Below are positions 17,523 through 27,041 of a stretch of DNA of 64,000 nucleotides, piece by piece. Positions within the stretch are counted from its first letter, which is position 1, and each line of letters opens with the position of its first letter. This stretch comes from Mucilaginibacter_A sp964251965 (GTDB taxonomy: Bacteria; Bacteroidota; Bacteroidia; Sphingobacteriales; Sphingobacteriaceae). Under the pieces are notes generated by a model. That model did no database searches. It saw nothing but the letters and a program-made list of their open reading frames with translations, and was not told the DNA's origin. Where the stretch lies: NCBI GenBank assembly GCA_964251965.1, contig CAXULQ010000004.1, positions 124,001 through 188,000 of the forward strand, written 5' to 3'. The position numbers were made by a program, and so were the translations under genes.

Positions 17523-19640
17523 TCAGGCTGTTTTATTTTTGAGGACAACCACCGAGCGGCCGGCAACATTTACCTTTTCTTCCGCTTTAAAACTAACGCC
17601 ATCTTCTGATATACAATCTTCTTTGGTATCCAGCACTTTAACCCAGGATTCGCCATACTTTTCTGGTGGAAGAATGTAATCTAAAGAACCTTCGTAAGCA
17701 TTAAAAATGATGTAAAAGCTTTCGTCAACAATTTTATCGCCTCTTTGGTCAACACACCGGATTTCATTTCCGTTGAGGTAAACCCCGAGTGATTTTGCAA
17801 AGTCATGTGACCAGTTATCTTCTGACATCTCCATGCCTTCCGGTAAAAACCAGGCAATATCGTTCAGGCCCAAAGATTTTATGGCATGCCCCTGGAACCA
17901 CCTTCTCCTGCTAAAATTTTGATGGTTTTTGCGCAGCGATATTAGTTTCCGAGTAAATTCTAAAAGGTTTTTATCTGCGTTTTCCCAGTTTAGCCACGAA
18001 ATTTGGTTGTCTTGGCAATAAGCATTGTTGTTTCCACCCTGTGTTCTTCCAAATTCGTCACCTGCTACCAGCATCGGCACACCTTGCGATAAAAATAAGG
18101 TAGTTAACAAGTTACGCTTCTGCTGGTTACGTAATGCAATAATTTTAGGGTCATCTGTTGGTCCTTCCGCGCCGCAATTCCAGGAACGGTTGTGGTTTTC
18201 TCCGTCCTGGTTGTTTTCGCCATTGGCTTCGTTATGTTTTTCGTCGTATGAAACCAAATCGTGCAAAGTAAAGCCATCATGTGCGGTAATAAAATTGATG
18301 CTGGCAGTTGGCCGGCGCATATCACTTTGATATAAATCTGGGCTGCCGGTTAAACGTTCGGCAAATTCGCCCAGCATACTGTCTGCACCACGCCAATAAT
18401 CGCGCATGCAATCGCGGTATTTTCCGTTCCATTCTGCCCAATCAGCCGGGAAGTTGCCAACCTGGTAGCCGCCTTCGCCAATATCCCAGGGTTCTGCAAT
18501 TAATTTAACCTGGGAAATAACCGGGTCTTGATAAATAATATCAAAAAACCCGCCCAACATATCAACATCGTGTAACTCGCGGGCAAGTGTTGCGGCCAGG
18601 TCAAACCGGAAACCATCTACGTGCATCTCCAAGATCCAGTACCGCAAACTATCCATAATTAGCCGGAGCACATTTGGCAAGTTGGCGTTTAAAGTATTTC
18701 CGGTGCCGGTGTAGTCTTTGTAAAACCGTTTATCTTCCATCAGCCTATAGTAAGCTGCATTGTCAATGCCTTTAAAAGACAGCGTTGGGCCAAGTTCATT
18801 GCCTTCGGCGGTATGGTTGTAAACTACATCTATAATTACCTCTAACCCTGCTTTGTGCAGTTCTTTAACCATTTTTTTAAATTCGATTACCTGGTTGCCA
18901 TGTGCACCATCAACAGAATACCTCACTTCGGGCGCAAAAAAACCGATGGTGTTGTAGCCCCAGTAGTTAGACAAACCTTTTTTTAACAAGTGCTCATCTA
19001 TAATAAAATGATGTACCGGCATTAACTCTACAGCCGTTACGCCTAAATCTTTAAGGTACTTAATGGAAGCCGGATGGGCCAATGCCGTGTATGTGCCTCG
19101 GATTTCTTCCGGTATTTCCGGGTTTAGCATGGTAAAACCTTTTACATGGGTTTCGTAAATAATGGTTTTATGGTAAGGGATATCCAATAGTTTATCGCCT
19201 TCCCAATCAAATTCCGGGTCAATAACTACGCTTTTAGGAATGTAAGCACTATTGTCCAATTGGCTAAAGCTTAAATCTTTTTCAGGAGCATCTAAGTTGA
19301 AACCGAATATTGAATCGTTCGCTTTTACCTCGCCGGCAATAGATTTTGCATAAGGGTCTATTAAAACTTTGTTTGGATTGTAACGATGGCCTTTTTCCGG
19401 CTCGTAAGGGCCGTAAACACGGTATCCGTAACGTTGTCCGGGTTTTAGGCCAGGCACACAAATATGCCAGATCTGGTGGGTGCGTTCGTTTACGTTTATC
19501 CTAACTTCTTGGTTATCATCATTAAATAAGCATAATTCAATGGCAGTGGCATTATTTGCAAATAGGGCAAAGTTTACCCCAATTTCGTTAAAAGTTGCTC
19601 CTAAAGGGTAAGGATTGCCTGGGAAATGAGTTTTGTTCAT
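17523..19640 (-). CDS. glgX: Glycogen debranching enzyme GlgX/TreX
   Basis: GH13_11 isoamylase-type enzyme of 705 residues that cleaves alpha-1,6 branches of glycogen or maltodextrin, feeding linear chains to TreY and TreZ. An N-terminal CBM48 domain (YPLGATFNEIGVNFALFANN) leads into the barrel with nucleophile Asp347 (GFRFDLAATL), acid/base Glu383 (LIAEPWDIGEGGY) and the Asp in ITAHDGFTLHDLVSYDEKHN; this last stretch is a family signature. It is the first gene of the operon (TreX role). The promoter must be in the 297-bp gap shared with the divergent GH63-like gene. Confidence 0.95.
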   Translation of the reverse strand: MNKTHFPGNPYPLGATFNEIGVNFALFANNATAIELCLFNDDNQEVRINVNERTHQIWHICVPGLKPGQRYGYRVYGPYEPEKGHRYNPNKVLIDPYAKSIAGEVKANDSIFGFNLDAPEKDLSFSQLDNSAYIPKSVVIDPEFDWEGDKLLDIPYHKTIIYETHVKGFTMLNPEIPEEIRGTYTALAHPASIKYLKDLGVTAVELMPVHHFIIDEHLLKKGLSNYWGYNTIGFFAPEVRYSVDGAHGNQVIEFKKMVKELHKAGLEVIIDVVYNHTAEGNELGPTLSFKGIDNAAYYRLMEDKRFYKDYTGTGNTLNANLPNVLRLIMDSLRYWILEMHVDGFRFDLAATLARELHDVDMLGGFFDIIYQDPVISQVKLIAEPWDIGEGGYQVGNFPADWAEWNGKYRDCMRDYWRGADSMLGEFAERLTGSPDLYQSDMRRPTASINFITAHDGFTLHDLVSYDEKHNEANGENNQDGENHNRSWNCGAEGPTDDPKIIALRNQQKRNLLTTLFLSQGVPMLVAGDEFGRTQGGNNNAYCQDNQISWLNWENADKNLLEFTRKLISLRKNHQNFSRRRWFQGHAIKSLGLNDIAWFLPEGMEMSEDNWSHDFAKSLGVYLNGNEIRCVDQRGDKIVDESFYIIFNAYEGSLDYILPPEKYGESWVKVLDTKEDCISEDGVSFKAEEKVNVAGRSVVVLKNKTA

Positions 19641-19733
19641 GGTTATATAAAAGCAAACATGCTTTTAATGTTTTTTATAAGTTTAAAAAATTCCTTAAAC
19701 CGAATGCAGTTATGGCGCGTATATTAGACCTCC

Positions 19734-19763
19734 ATACTTCTTTTACTGCCTTAAAAACAGTGT
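19734..19763. repeat. Two adjacent copies of the dispersed words, opposite orientation
   Basis: ATACTTCTTTTA (19734-19745) is followed at 19752-19763 by TAAAAACAGTGT, a one-base variant of the sister word TAAAAACAGTAT. They face each other in the divergent promoter region between glgX and the GH63-like gene. Confidence 0.65.
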
Positions 19764-19790
19764 TTGTAACCAAGGTGATTTTAGCTAATG

Positions 19791-19823
19791 TTTGTACAGA
19801 TGTTATAGATTAGTTTAACTTTG
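19791..19823 (+). promoter_or_regulatory. Candidate promoter of the GH63-like gene
   Basis: TTTG at 19791-19794 and TAACTTTG at 19816-19823 are 21 bp apart, matching the Bacteroidota -33 TTTG and -7 TAnnTTTG elements. The start codon is about 115 bp downstream, leaving a long leader in which I see no riboswitch-like structure. Confidence 0.6.
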
Positions 19824-19937
19824 GCATCATAGTACAAATTATTTAGGTGTATAATGGGAGGTGCCGATTAAAAAATAATCTACTGATACTTAAAGGCTGC
19901 TTTCAAAATAAAAATCAGCTTAGAATAAAGCTCCATT

Positions 19938-22610
19938 ATGTTTGATGATAATAATATAGATGCAGAACAACTGCGCATACTTGAAAACGAAGCAAAAGAA
20001 GTCCCTTTAGAAAAATGGGGGCCGTATTTAAGCGAACGGCAATGGGGAACAGTTAGAGAAGATTACAGCCAGAATGGTGATGCCTGGAACTATTTCCCGC
20101 ATGACCATGCCCGCAGCCGCGTTTACCGTTGGGGAGAAGATGGCCTGGCCGGAATTTCTGACTATTACCAGCAACTATGCTTTTCTGTAGCCTTATGGAA
20201 CGGTAAAGACAAAATTTTAAAAGAGCGTTTATACGGCCTCACCAATTACCAGGGCAACCACGGCGAAGATGTAAAAGAACTGTATTATTATCTGGATAAT
20301 GTGCCCACACATTATTACATGAAATATTTGTACAAGTATCCGCAGCAATCTTTTCCGTACCAGGATTTAAACCGCAAAAATGGCCAGCGTTCTAAATCAG
20401 AGACAGAGTATGAGCTTTTAGACACAGGTATTTTTGAAGAGAACAAATATTTTGATGTAACAGTAGAATATGCCAAAAAAAGCTCGGAAGATGTTCATAT
20501 CCGCATTCAAATAACTAACCTCGGCGATAAAACTGCCCCTATTACCGTGCTGCCAACATTGTGGTTCTACAACCGCTGGCAATACGATCAAACTAAACCC
20601 AAACCTATTATTGAAGATGAAGAAGACGGATCTGTGCGGGCAACGCATGTGCCTTTAGGTACTTACCACTTATATTTTGATGACCCCGATTACCGATTAT
20701 ACACCGAAAACGAAACCAATAAAGAACGTTTGTTCGGTATTCCTAATGATGTTCCTTTCGTAAAAGATGCTTTCCACGAAGCCATAATTAATGGAAAAGA
20801 TTTAGAAGAATTGCAAAAGCTGGGTTCTGGTACAAAGTTTTCACCTGTATATAAGTTCAATATCAAAGCAAAATCTACAAAAATTATAAAGCTGCGTTTG
20901 TCAAAAGGACGTGTTAAAAATCCGCTCGACGCTCAGTTCAGTGCTATTTTTACCACCCGAAAAAAGGAAGCGGATGATTTTTATAAAAACATTTTTCCGG
21001 ATAACGGCAATCCTGATTTATCAAATATCCAGCGCCAGGCCTTTGCCGGTTTATTATGGAGCAAACAGTATTATCATTACGATACGCAACGATGGTTAAC
21101 AACAAGCGACGGCATTTCCCCCGTGGTAGAAAACCGTTTAAACGGCCGTAACAGTAATTGGAAATACCTCAAAAACCAGGACGTAATGTCGATGCCAGAT
21201 AAGTGGGAATATCCCTGGTATGCAGCTTGGGACCTGGCTTTCCATTGTGTGCCGATGGCAATGGTTGACCCCAATTTCGCCAAAAACCAATTGATTTTGA
21301 TTATGCGGGAATGGTACATGAACCCGGAAGGACAAATACCAGCTTACGAATGGAACTTTAGCGATGTAAACCCACCAGTGCAAGCTTGGGCTGCGTTGGA
21401 AGTGTACCGAATAGAAAAAGAAAAGAAAGGCGTAGGCGACCTTCGTTTCTTAAAAAGGGTTTTCCAAAAACTGATGATCAATTTTACCTGGTGGACAAAC
21501 CGGGTCGATGTGGAAGGGAAGAACATTTTTGCAGGTGGATTTTTGGGATTAGACAACATTGGTGTTTTCGACAGGAATAGCAAACTAAACGGTTCGCTGG
21601 AATTGGAGCAAGTGGACGGAACCAGCTGGATGGGCATGTATGCTTTGAACATGATGGATATGGCCCTGGAAATTGCCATGCAGGATGATTCTTTTGAAGA
21701 TTCCGCTGTTAAGTTTTACGAGCATTTTGTACTGATTGCCGATGCTTTAAACGGAATGGGTTTATGGAGCGACGACGATAAGTTTTTTTACGACACGTTG
21801 CGGCTGCAAAGCAACCACGCTTATCACCTTAAAGTGCGTTCCATTGTTGGCCTCACTTCGCTTTTTGCCGTATCTATTTTCAGTTACCACAACTTGGAAA
21901 AACTGCGTGAATTTAGGAAACGTGCAACCTGGCTCAATCAGTTCCGGGAAAGAAACCGGCAGTTTTTGCCAATCATCGACAATAATAAAATTGGTAAAGT
22001 GCTGCTGTCAATTGTTAATAAAGACAAGCTGATGCACATGTTAAACCGGGTGTTTGATGAAAATGAGTTCCTGGCCGAAGGCGGTGTCCGTGCTTTGTCT
22101 AAAGCTTATAAAAACAATCCGTATTCTGTTGATATTGAAGGAAGGACTTACACTATTCAATACGATCCGGCAGAATCTACGTCTGACATGTTTGGCGGAA
22201 ATTCCAATTGGCGCGGCCCGATTTGGATACCAATCAATTATATGCTGATCCGTGCTTTACGTAAATACCACGAGTTTTATGGTGATGATTTTCAGTTGGA
22301 GTTTCCAAAAGGATCCGGAGAATTTATCAACCTAAAAGAAGCAGCAGACGAACTTTCGCGACGGTTAATCAATATTTTCAAAAAAGATGAAAATGGAAAG
22401 CGGCCGTTAAACGGTGAAGACGGTGGTTTTTATCAAAAACCGGAAAACGCAGAATTAGTGTTGTTTTACGAGTATTTCCACGGAGATAACAGCCGTGGTG
22501 TGGGCGCAAGCCACCAAACCGGCTGGAGTGCGTTGGTAGCGAACCTGATTTCTGACATGCAAAAAGAAGAAGCACATACTAAACAGCCGGATTTGAACCA
22601 GCAGGCGTAG
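19938..22610 (+). CDS. GH63-like alpha-glucosidase (MGH1-type glycoside hydrolase)
   Basis: Large cytoplasmic protein of 890 residues, without signal peptide, resembling bacterial GH63 enzymes (processing-glucosidase and mannosylglycerate hydrolase-like family) with an (alpha/alpha)6 barrel. Family landmarks are WNYFPHDHARSRVYRWGEDG near residue 50, the acidic PWYAAWDLAFHCVPMAM (about 430, likely catalytic Asp), GNSNWRGPIWIPINYMLIRAL (about 755) and the C-terminal GASHQTGWSALVANLI. The natural substrate is not known; a disaccharide such as trehalose or a glucosylated osmolyte would suit the neighbours, but this is inference. Its last 32 bp overlap the end of the convergent mscS-type gene. Confidence 0.85.
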   Translation: MFDDNNIDAEQLRILENEAKEVPLEKWGPYLSERQWGTVREDYSQNGDAWNYFPHDHARSRVYRWGEDGLAGISDYYQQLCFSVALWNGKDKILKERLYGLTNYQGNHGEDVKELYYYLDNVPTHYYMKYLYKYPQQSFPYQDLNRKNGQRSKSETEYELLDTGIFEENKYFDVTVEYAKKSSEDVHIRIQITNLGDKTAPITVLPTLWFYNRWQYDQTKPKPIIEDEEDGSVRATHVPLGTYHLYFDDPDYRLYTENETNKERLFGIPNDVPFVKDAFHEAIINGKDLEELQKLGSGTKFSPVYKFNIKAKSTKIIKLRLSKGRVKNPLDAQFSAIFTTRKKEADDFYKNIFPDNGNPDLSNIQRQAFAGLLWSKQYYHYDTQRWLTTSDGISPVVENRLNGRNSNWKYLKNQDVMSMPDKWEYPWYAAWDLAFHCVPMAMVDPNFAKNQLILIMREWYMNPEGQIPAYEWNFSDVNPPVQAWAALEVYRIEKEKKGVGDLRFLKRVFQKLMINFTWWTNRVDVEGKNIFAGGFLGLDNIGVFDRNSKLNGSLELEQVDGTSWMGMYALNMMDMALEIAMQDDSFEDSAVKFYEHFVLIADALNGMGLWSDDDKFFYDTLRLQSNHAYHLKVRSIVGLTSLFAVSIFSYHNLEKLREFRKRATWLNQFRERNRQFLPIIDNNKIGKVLLSIVNKDKLMHMLNRVFDENEFLAEGGVRALSKAYKNNPYSVDIEGRTYTIQYDPAESTSDMFGGNSNWRGPIWIPINYMLIRALRKYHEFYGDDFQLEFPKGSGEFINLKEAADELSRRLINIFKKDENGKRPLNGEDGGFYQKPENAELVLFYEYFHGDNSRGVGASHQTGWSALVANLISDMQKEEAHTKQPDLNQQA

Positions 22611-23700
22611 GCGGGTTTAGTGCTGGTACTGTAACTTGCGCCGGCGCAAAGGCTGCCCTTGTTTTTGGCAAACTGTCCGGGTAATTTTTTTGGATAAAGG
22701 TTACCAGGTTTTCCCTTACAAAACACCTTAAATCAAAAGCCTGCGAGGAGTTTGCGGCACTCATCAATGCCCTCAGCTCCATCGTATGTTCTTTTATATC
22801 TGTAACCTGCAATACGTTAACTCGTTTGTCCCACAAAGGGCTGCTTTCTAATAGGCGGGTCAATTCTGTTCTCACTGCTTCAACAGGTAAAGTGTAATCA
22901 ACATAAATAAAAGCAGTGCCGAGGATATCGGCAGAAATCCTCGTCCAGTTTTGGAAAGGTTTTTCAATAAAATAATTAATGGGCAAAATAAGCCTGCGCT
23001 GGTCCCAAATGCAAACCACCACATAAGTTAGCGTAATTTCTTCCACCCGTCCCCATTCGCCTTCAACAATCAGCACATCCTCAATGCGGATGGGCTGCGT
23101 AAAAGCAATCTGGAAACCGGCCAACAGATTGCTTAAAGATTTTTGTGCAGCAAAACCAGCAATAATCCCGCCTATGCCAACACTCGTAATCAAACCTGCA
23201 CCAATCCTTCTCATGCTTTCAAAACTAAGCAGGATTGCCGAAAAGGTTAAAATGACGATTAAAGTAATGGCAATTTTTCGTACAAACTGTAACTGCGTCC
23301 TTATTTTACGTTCGCGTAAATTATCGGTTTTTTTGATATCGAAAGCATGGTAAACATAATCTTCAAAAACAGAAATGGTGCGGATCAGTAGTATAGCAAA
23401 AGAAATAGTCAAAGCTATTTGCAACGTTTTATTAACTGCCGGTAAAAACTTGGGCGTGATGATGAACCAATCCAGCAAAAAATTCAGCATCAGCAGCGGT
23501 ATAAACCAGGTAGACGGGCCGCCCAAATGTGTGATAATGGATTTAAAGGTAGAATAGTCTGAACGTTTTTGATAATAAACCATTAACCGGATAATGATAA
23601 ATTTAAGCAGCAGCCCGGTAATAATGGCGGCGGCAACAATCATAATGTTCCACAAATAAGGCGGAATACGGTCGGATAAATTTTGTATTTGTTCGATCAT
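22579..23700 (-). CDS. Small-conductance mechanosensitive channel (MscS family)
   Basis: Inner-membrane channel of 373 residues which opens on hypo-osmotic swelling to let solutes out. There are about four N-terminal membrane segments and the pore-lining helix in RIGAGLITSVGIGGIIAGFA, followed by the conserved QKSLSNLLAGFQIAFTQPI and the beta domain (VEGEWGRVEEI, about 205-235). The C-terminal tail is Pro/Ala-rich. It is set among trehalose genes, fitting osmotic control. A perfect hairpin made of the sister word lies in its upstream region (23739-23764). Confidence 0.93.
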   Translation of the reverse strand: MIEQIQNLSDRIPPYLWNIMIVAAAIITGLLLKFIIIRLMVYYQKRSDYSTFKSIITHLGGPSTWFIPLLMLNFLLDWFIITPKFLPAVNKTLQIALTISFAILLIRTISVFEDYVYHAFDIKKTDNLRERKIRTQLQFVRKIAITLIVILTFSAILLSFESMRRIGAGLITSVGIGGIIAGFAAQKSLSNLLAGFQIAFTQPIRIEDVLIVEGEWGRVEEITLTYVVVCIWDQRRLILPINYFIEKPFQNWTRISADILGTAFIYVDYTLPVEAVRTELTRLLESSPLWDKRVNVLQVTDIKEHTMELRALMSAANSSQAFDLRCFVRENLVTFIQKNYPDSLPKTRAAFAPAQVTVPALNPPTPAGSNPAV

Positions 23701-23736
23701 GAGGAAGCAAATGATACTGTTTTAGTTTTAACGGCC

Positions 23737-23766
23737 ATACTGTTTTTATACGGATAAAAACAGTGT
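23737..23766. repeat. Hairpin formed by two facing sister words
   Basis: ATACTGTTTTTA (23737-23748) faces TAAAAACAGTGT (23755-23766). ACTGTTTTTAT and ATAAAAACAGT form a perfect 11-bp stem with a 4-base loop. It stands between the divergent mscS-type and otsAB genes, where a terminator is not expected. Confidence 0.8.
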
Positions 23767-23834
23767 GCCGCTTTACCATTCAAAATTCAACAATTTTAGA
23801 ATTTTTGTCAGGCTTTAAACACAAATTAATATCG

Positions 23835-23846
23835 ATGCTTCTTTTA
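23835..23846 (-). repeat. Dispersed 12-mer, ATGCTTCTTTTA
   Basis: Exact copy 67 bp upstream of the otsA-otsB fusion gene. Confidence 0.75.
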
Positions 23847-23912
23847 TCACGTAAAAAACATCAACCTAAAACTTATTAATTTTAAAAGACTTATTGCATT
23901 TATAAATAGATT

Positions 23913-26105
23913 ATGGCAGGCAAAAAAATAATTGTATCGAACAGGCTTCCGGTAAAAATACAGGAAAAAAATGGTGTTTATTCTTCTGCGCCAAGCGAAG
24001 GCGGGCTGGCAACCGGGCTGGGTTCTGTTTACCACGAAGGGGAAAATGTTTGGATTGGATGGCCGGGAACAGAAATTGCTGCCGACAAACAAGCAGAAAT
24101 TACCGCACAATTAGAAGGTTTAAGTTTGATGCCGGTTTTTTTAAGCCAGGAAGAGATCAGCGAATATTACGAAGGTTTTTCTAACGAAGTGCTTTGGCCG
24201 ATCTTTCATTATTACGCCTCCACTTACAGCACTTACAAGCAGTCTAACTGGGAATTTTATCAGCAGGTGAACAAAAAATTTGCCGATGCAGTTTTAAGCG
24301 TTGCAGAACCAGGCGACACAATTTGGATACACGATTACCAATTAATGCTGTTGCCAGCGCTCATCCGGGCACAGTTGCCAGACGTTTCTATCGGGTTTTT
24401 CCTGCACATACCGTTTCCTTCGTTCGAGCTTTTTCGTTTAATCCCGTGGCGGACGGAATTGCTGGAAGGTTTGCTGGGCACAGATTTAATCGGTTTTCAC
24501 ACTTTTGATGATGTGCAGCACTTTACCCAAGCTTGTGTGCGGTTGCTTCATTTAAATTTATCTGCCAACATTATTTCGCTGCCCAGTCGTTTGGTTGTTG
24601 CAGAAGCTTTCCCGATGGGGATTGACGAGCAGAAATACGTTTCCCTTGCACAAAGTGAAGCCGTAAAACAGGAAATTAAACAATTGGAAGAAAGTTTTAA
24701 AGGCGTGAGGACGGTTTTATCAGTTGACCGTTTGGACTACAGCAAAGGCATTTTGCAACGTTTGCAGGCTTTTGAAGAGTTGTTGCAGAACGAGCCGGAA
24801 TACTTAGAAAAGGTGATTTTATATATGATTGTTGTTCCTTCGCGCGATACTGTTCCGCAATACAAACATTTGCGCGATGAAATTGACAAGCGGGTGGGCA
24901 ACATCAATTCCCTTTTCAGTACTTTAAACTGGAGTCCGGTGCACTATTTTTACCGATCTTTTCCTATCGAAAGTTTGTCGGCTTTGTACGCCTCGGCGGA
25001 TGTTGCTTTGGTTACGCCCATGCGCGATGGAATGAATTTGGTGAGCAAAGAATATGTGGCCAGCCGAATCAACAATAATGGTGTTTTGATTTTGAGTGAG
25101 ATGGCCGGTTCTTCGCGGGAATTGATTGATGCGCTGATCGTTAACCCAAACAACATGAAAATGATGACGGAAACCATCAAACAAGCCTTGAACATGCCCG
25201 CCGAAGAACAGGAAAGCCGCATGATTAATATGCGAAAAGTGGTTTCCAAGTTCAACGTAAAACATTGGGTCAAAATATTTATGGACCGGTTGCTCGAAGT
25301 GAAAGAGTTGCAGCAATCGCTCCACACACGTTACATAGGCGATGTCACCCGGAAAGCCATCTATAAAATCTATGCTAAAACAAGCAACCGTATTTTCTTT
25401 TTGGATTATGACGGAACTTTAGTTGGCTTTAACGCTGATCCAAAAAAAGCTTCTCCTAATGAAAAATTGTACGCGATTTTGCAAAATTTAGCTTCTGACC
25501 GATCAAATAAAGTGGTGATCATCAGCGGCCGGGATTACCAAACGCTCGAAAAATGGTTCGGCCATCTTTCCATTACTTTAATTGCAGATCATGGTGCCTG
25601 GCAAAAATTAAATGGTACTTGGGAAAGTATGCCTTCTTTAGACGATCAGTGGAAAAAAAGCATTTACCCGGTGCTGGAAACTTTTTCCGACCGTACTGCA
25701 GGTTCTTTTATCGAGGAAAAAACATATTCGCTGGCCTGGCATTACCGCAACGTAGAAGCTGGTTTAGGCGAATTAAGGGCAGGCGAACTGATGAGTAACC
25801 TGCGCTTTATCACGGGCGATCAGGGTTTGCAAATTCTACCAGGCAACAAAGTGATTGAAATTAAAAACATCGAAATTAACAAAGGCCGCACAACAACTGC
25901 TTTATTAAACGGACAGCAGTACGATTTTGCCATGGCCATTGGCGATGACCATACAGACGAAGATACTTTTAAAGCCATGCCAGAAAACTCTGTAACTATC
26001 AAAGTGGGCAGCAATAGTTCGGCAGCAAAATATTACCTCAATGATTATAAAGAAGTGCGAACTTTGTTAAAAGGATTTACAAGTATAGTTTCGGTGCAAG
26101 AATAA
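23913..26105 (+). CDS. Bifunctional trehalose-6-phosphate synthase/phosphatase (OtsA-OtsB fusion)
   Basis: A 730-residue protein making trehalose from UDP-glucose and glucose-6-phosphate. Residues 1 to about 475 are the GT20 synthase: SNRLPVK at the N terminus, GGLATGL, WIHDYQLMLLPALIR, LHIPFPSFELFR, the phosphate-binding SVDRLDYSKGI and the sugar-nucleotide site LSEMAGSSREL. Residues about 485-730 are the HAD-type phosphatase: motif I DYDGT with Asp498 and Asp500, motif II ISGRD, then GDDHTDED as motif IV. It is a second, glycogen-independent route to trehalose next to the treXZY operon. The start gives MAGKKIIVSNRLP, as usual for the family. Confidence 0.95.
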   Translation: MAGKKIIVSNRLPVKIQEKNGVYSSAPSEGGLATGLGSVYHEGENVWIGWPGTEIAADKQAEITAQLEGLSLMPVFLSQEEISEYYEGFSNEVLWPIFHYYASTYSTYKQSNWEFYQQVNKKFADAVLSVAEPGDTIWIHDYQLMLLPALIRAQLPDVSIGFFLHIPFPSFELFRLIPWRTELLEGLLGTDLIGFHTFDDVQHFTQACVRLLHLNLSANIISLPSRLVVAEAFPMGIDEQKYVSLAQSEAVKQEIKQLEESFKGVRTVLSVDRLDYSKGILQRLQAFEELLQNEPEYLEKVILYMIVVPSRDTVPQYKHLRDEIDKRVGNINSLFSTLNWSPVHYFYRSFPIESLSALYASADVALVTPMRDGMNLVSKEYVASRINNNGVLILSEMAGSSRELIDALIVNPNNMKMMTETIKQALNMPAEEQESRMINMRKVVSKFNVKHWVKIFMDRLLEVKELQQSLHTRYIGDVTRKAIYKIYAKTSNRIFFLDYDGTLVGFNADPKKASPNEKLYAILQNLASDRSNKVVIISGRDYQTLEKWFGHLSITLIADHGAWQKLNGTWESMPSLDDQWKKSIYPVLETFSDRTAGSFIEEKTYSLAWHYRNVEAGLGELRAGELMSNLRFITGDQGLQILPGNKVIEIKNIEINKGRTTTALLNGQQYDFAMAIGDDHTDEDTFKAMPENSVTIKVGSNSSAAKYYLNDYKEVRTLLKGFTSIVSVQE

Positions 26106-26112
26106 AGGTTGA

Positions 26113-26231
26113 TAAAAGAAGCATTGGTATCAGTTAATTGTAATTTGCGGCTATGTTCTTTTATCCTTGGTTTTAATCAGTTTCGGCCCAAACTTTTACT
26201 GTAATTTATTAAAATGTACATGCTTCTTTTA
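26113..26231. repeat. Inverted pair of the dispersed 12-mer
   Basis: TGATAAAAGAAGCAT (from 26110) and ATGCTTCTTTTATCA (from 26220) are perfect reverse complements over 15 bases, with about 95 bp between them, just downstream of otsAB. The pair could form a long-loop hairpin. Confidence 0.75.
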
Positions 26232-26302
26232 TCATGGTTTTTTTAACAATAACGGTGTTTTAAAAATTTTGATTAAATCCAAATATTAAAAAAGAAAAAG
26301 GT

Positions 26303-26665
26303 TTATGCTTTTGTGTACCAACTTGTTGGAAGTGTAACAGGTGGTTTATTTTCATTATCAAAATCCAATTTGTGTGGAAAGCTTTTTACAAATTCCCGAT
26401 GCTTTATCCTGTCGTTTCTTAAAAATGTAAATTCTGCTGTTTTTGGTATTTCAATTCCATATTTAGTTTCAATTCCACAGCAATTGTTTGGATGGATATG
26501 AACACAAGTATGGGTTTCGAGAATTTTGTTAAAAGTTATTTCTGCAACATTAAAAAAATTGGGGTTCCAAAAATCATTTAAGTTATGAAATTCAATCACT
26601 AAAATCCTAAATCTTCTTAACAAAGAATTGGATACATTAATTAATGAAACTTTCGATTCAAAGTG
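26303..26665 (-). pseudogene. 5'-truncated FkbM-type methyltransferase remnant
   Basis: The frame is open from an upstream stop at about 26666 and reads as the C-terminal 120 residues of a larger protein: FRILVIEFHNL, HTCVHIHPNNCCG, EFTFLRNDR, FPHKLDFDNENKPP and LPTSWY. This matches, from memory, the tail of FkbM-like methyltransferases; the S-adenosylmethionine-binding part is missing. No good start codon precedes the conserved part, so I call it a fragment rather than a gene. Which glycan or lipid the parent enzyme acted on cannot be told. Confidence 0.55.
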
Positions 26666-26705
26666 TTAAACAATTAAATACAAGATTACATTTGCTTTTA
26701 TCTTA

Positions 26706-27041
26706 TTACAAATTTTTATAATCTTCTCTAACCGGATTAAAAACATCAATCAGTTTGCAATCTGTAATGGCAGTTCCGCCATGTACATCATTTGGTGAGA
26801 TCACCGCAAACAAACCTGGTTCTAATATTTGCGCTTCGCCGTTTACCGTTAATTCAAATTTTCCTTCTAACACAAAAGATAATTGCTCATGCACATGTTG
26901 GTGCAGCGGAACTGTACTTCCGGCTTTTACTTCGATAAAATTAAAAGTATTGTTTTTAGTGTGGATAAACTTGGATAAAAAGCCTGGTGCAATTTCTTTT
27001 GGTTTGATGTCAGCGAAACTGCGGAATATGTTTTCGTTCAT
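26706..27041 (-). CDS. Small cupin-domain protein
   Basis: Single-domain cupin of 111 residues. Metal ligands are visible in motif 1 (His47, His49, Glu52/53 in PLHQHVHEQLSFVLEG) and motif 2 (His87 in SPNDVHGG). Such proteins bind a metal and a small ligand and act as isomerases, oxygenases or sensors; the substrate is unknown. It stands alone between the methyltransferase remnant and the divergent polymerase gene. Confidence 0.88.
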   Translation of the reverse strand: MNENIFRSFADIKPKEIAPGFLSKFIHTKNNTFNFIEVKAGSTVPLHQHVHEQLSFVLEGKFELTVNGEAQILEPGLFAVISPNDVHGGTAITDCKLIDVFNPVREDYKNL

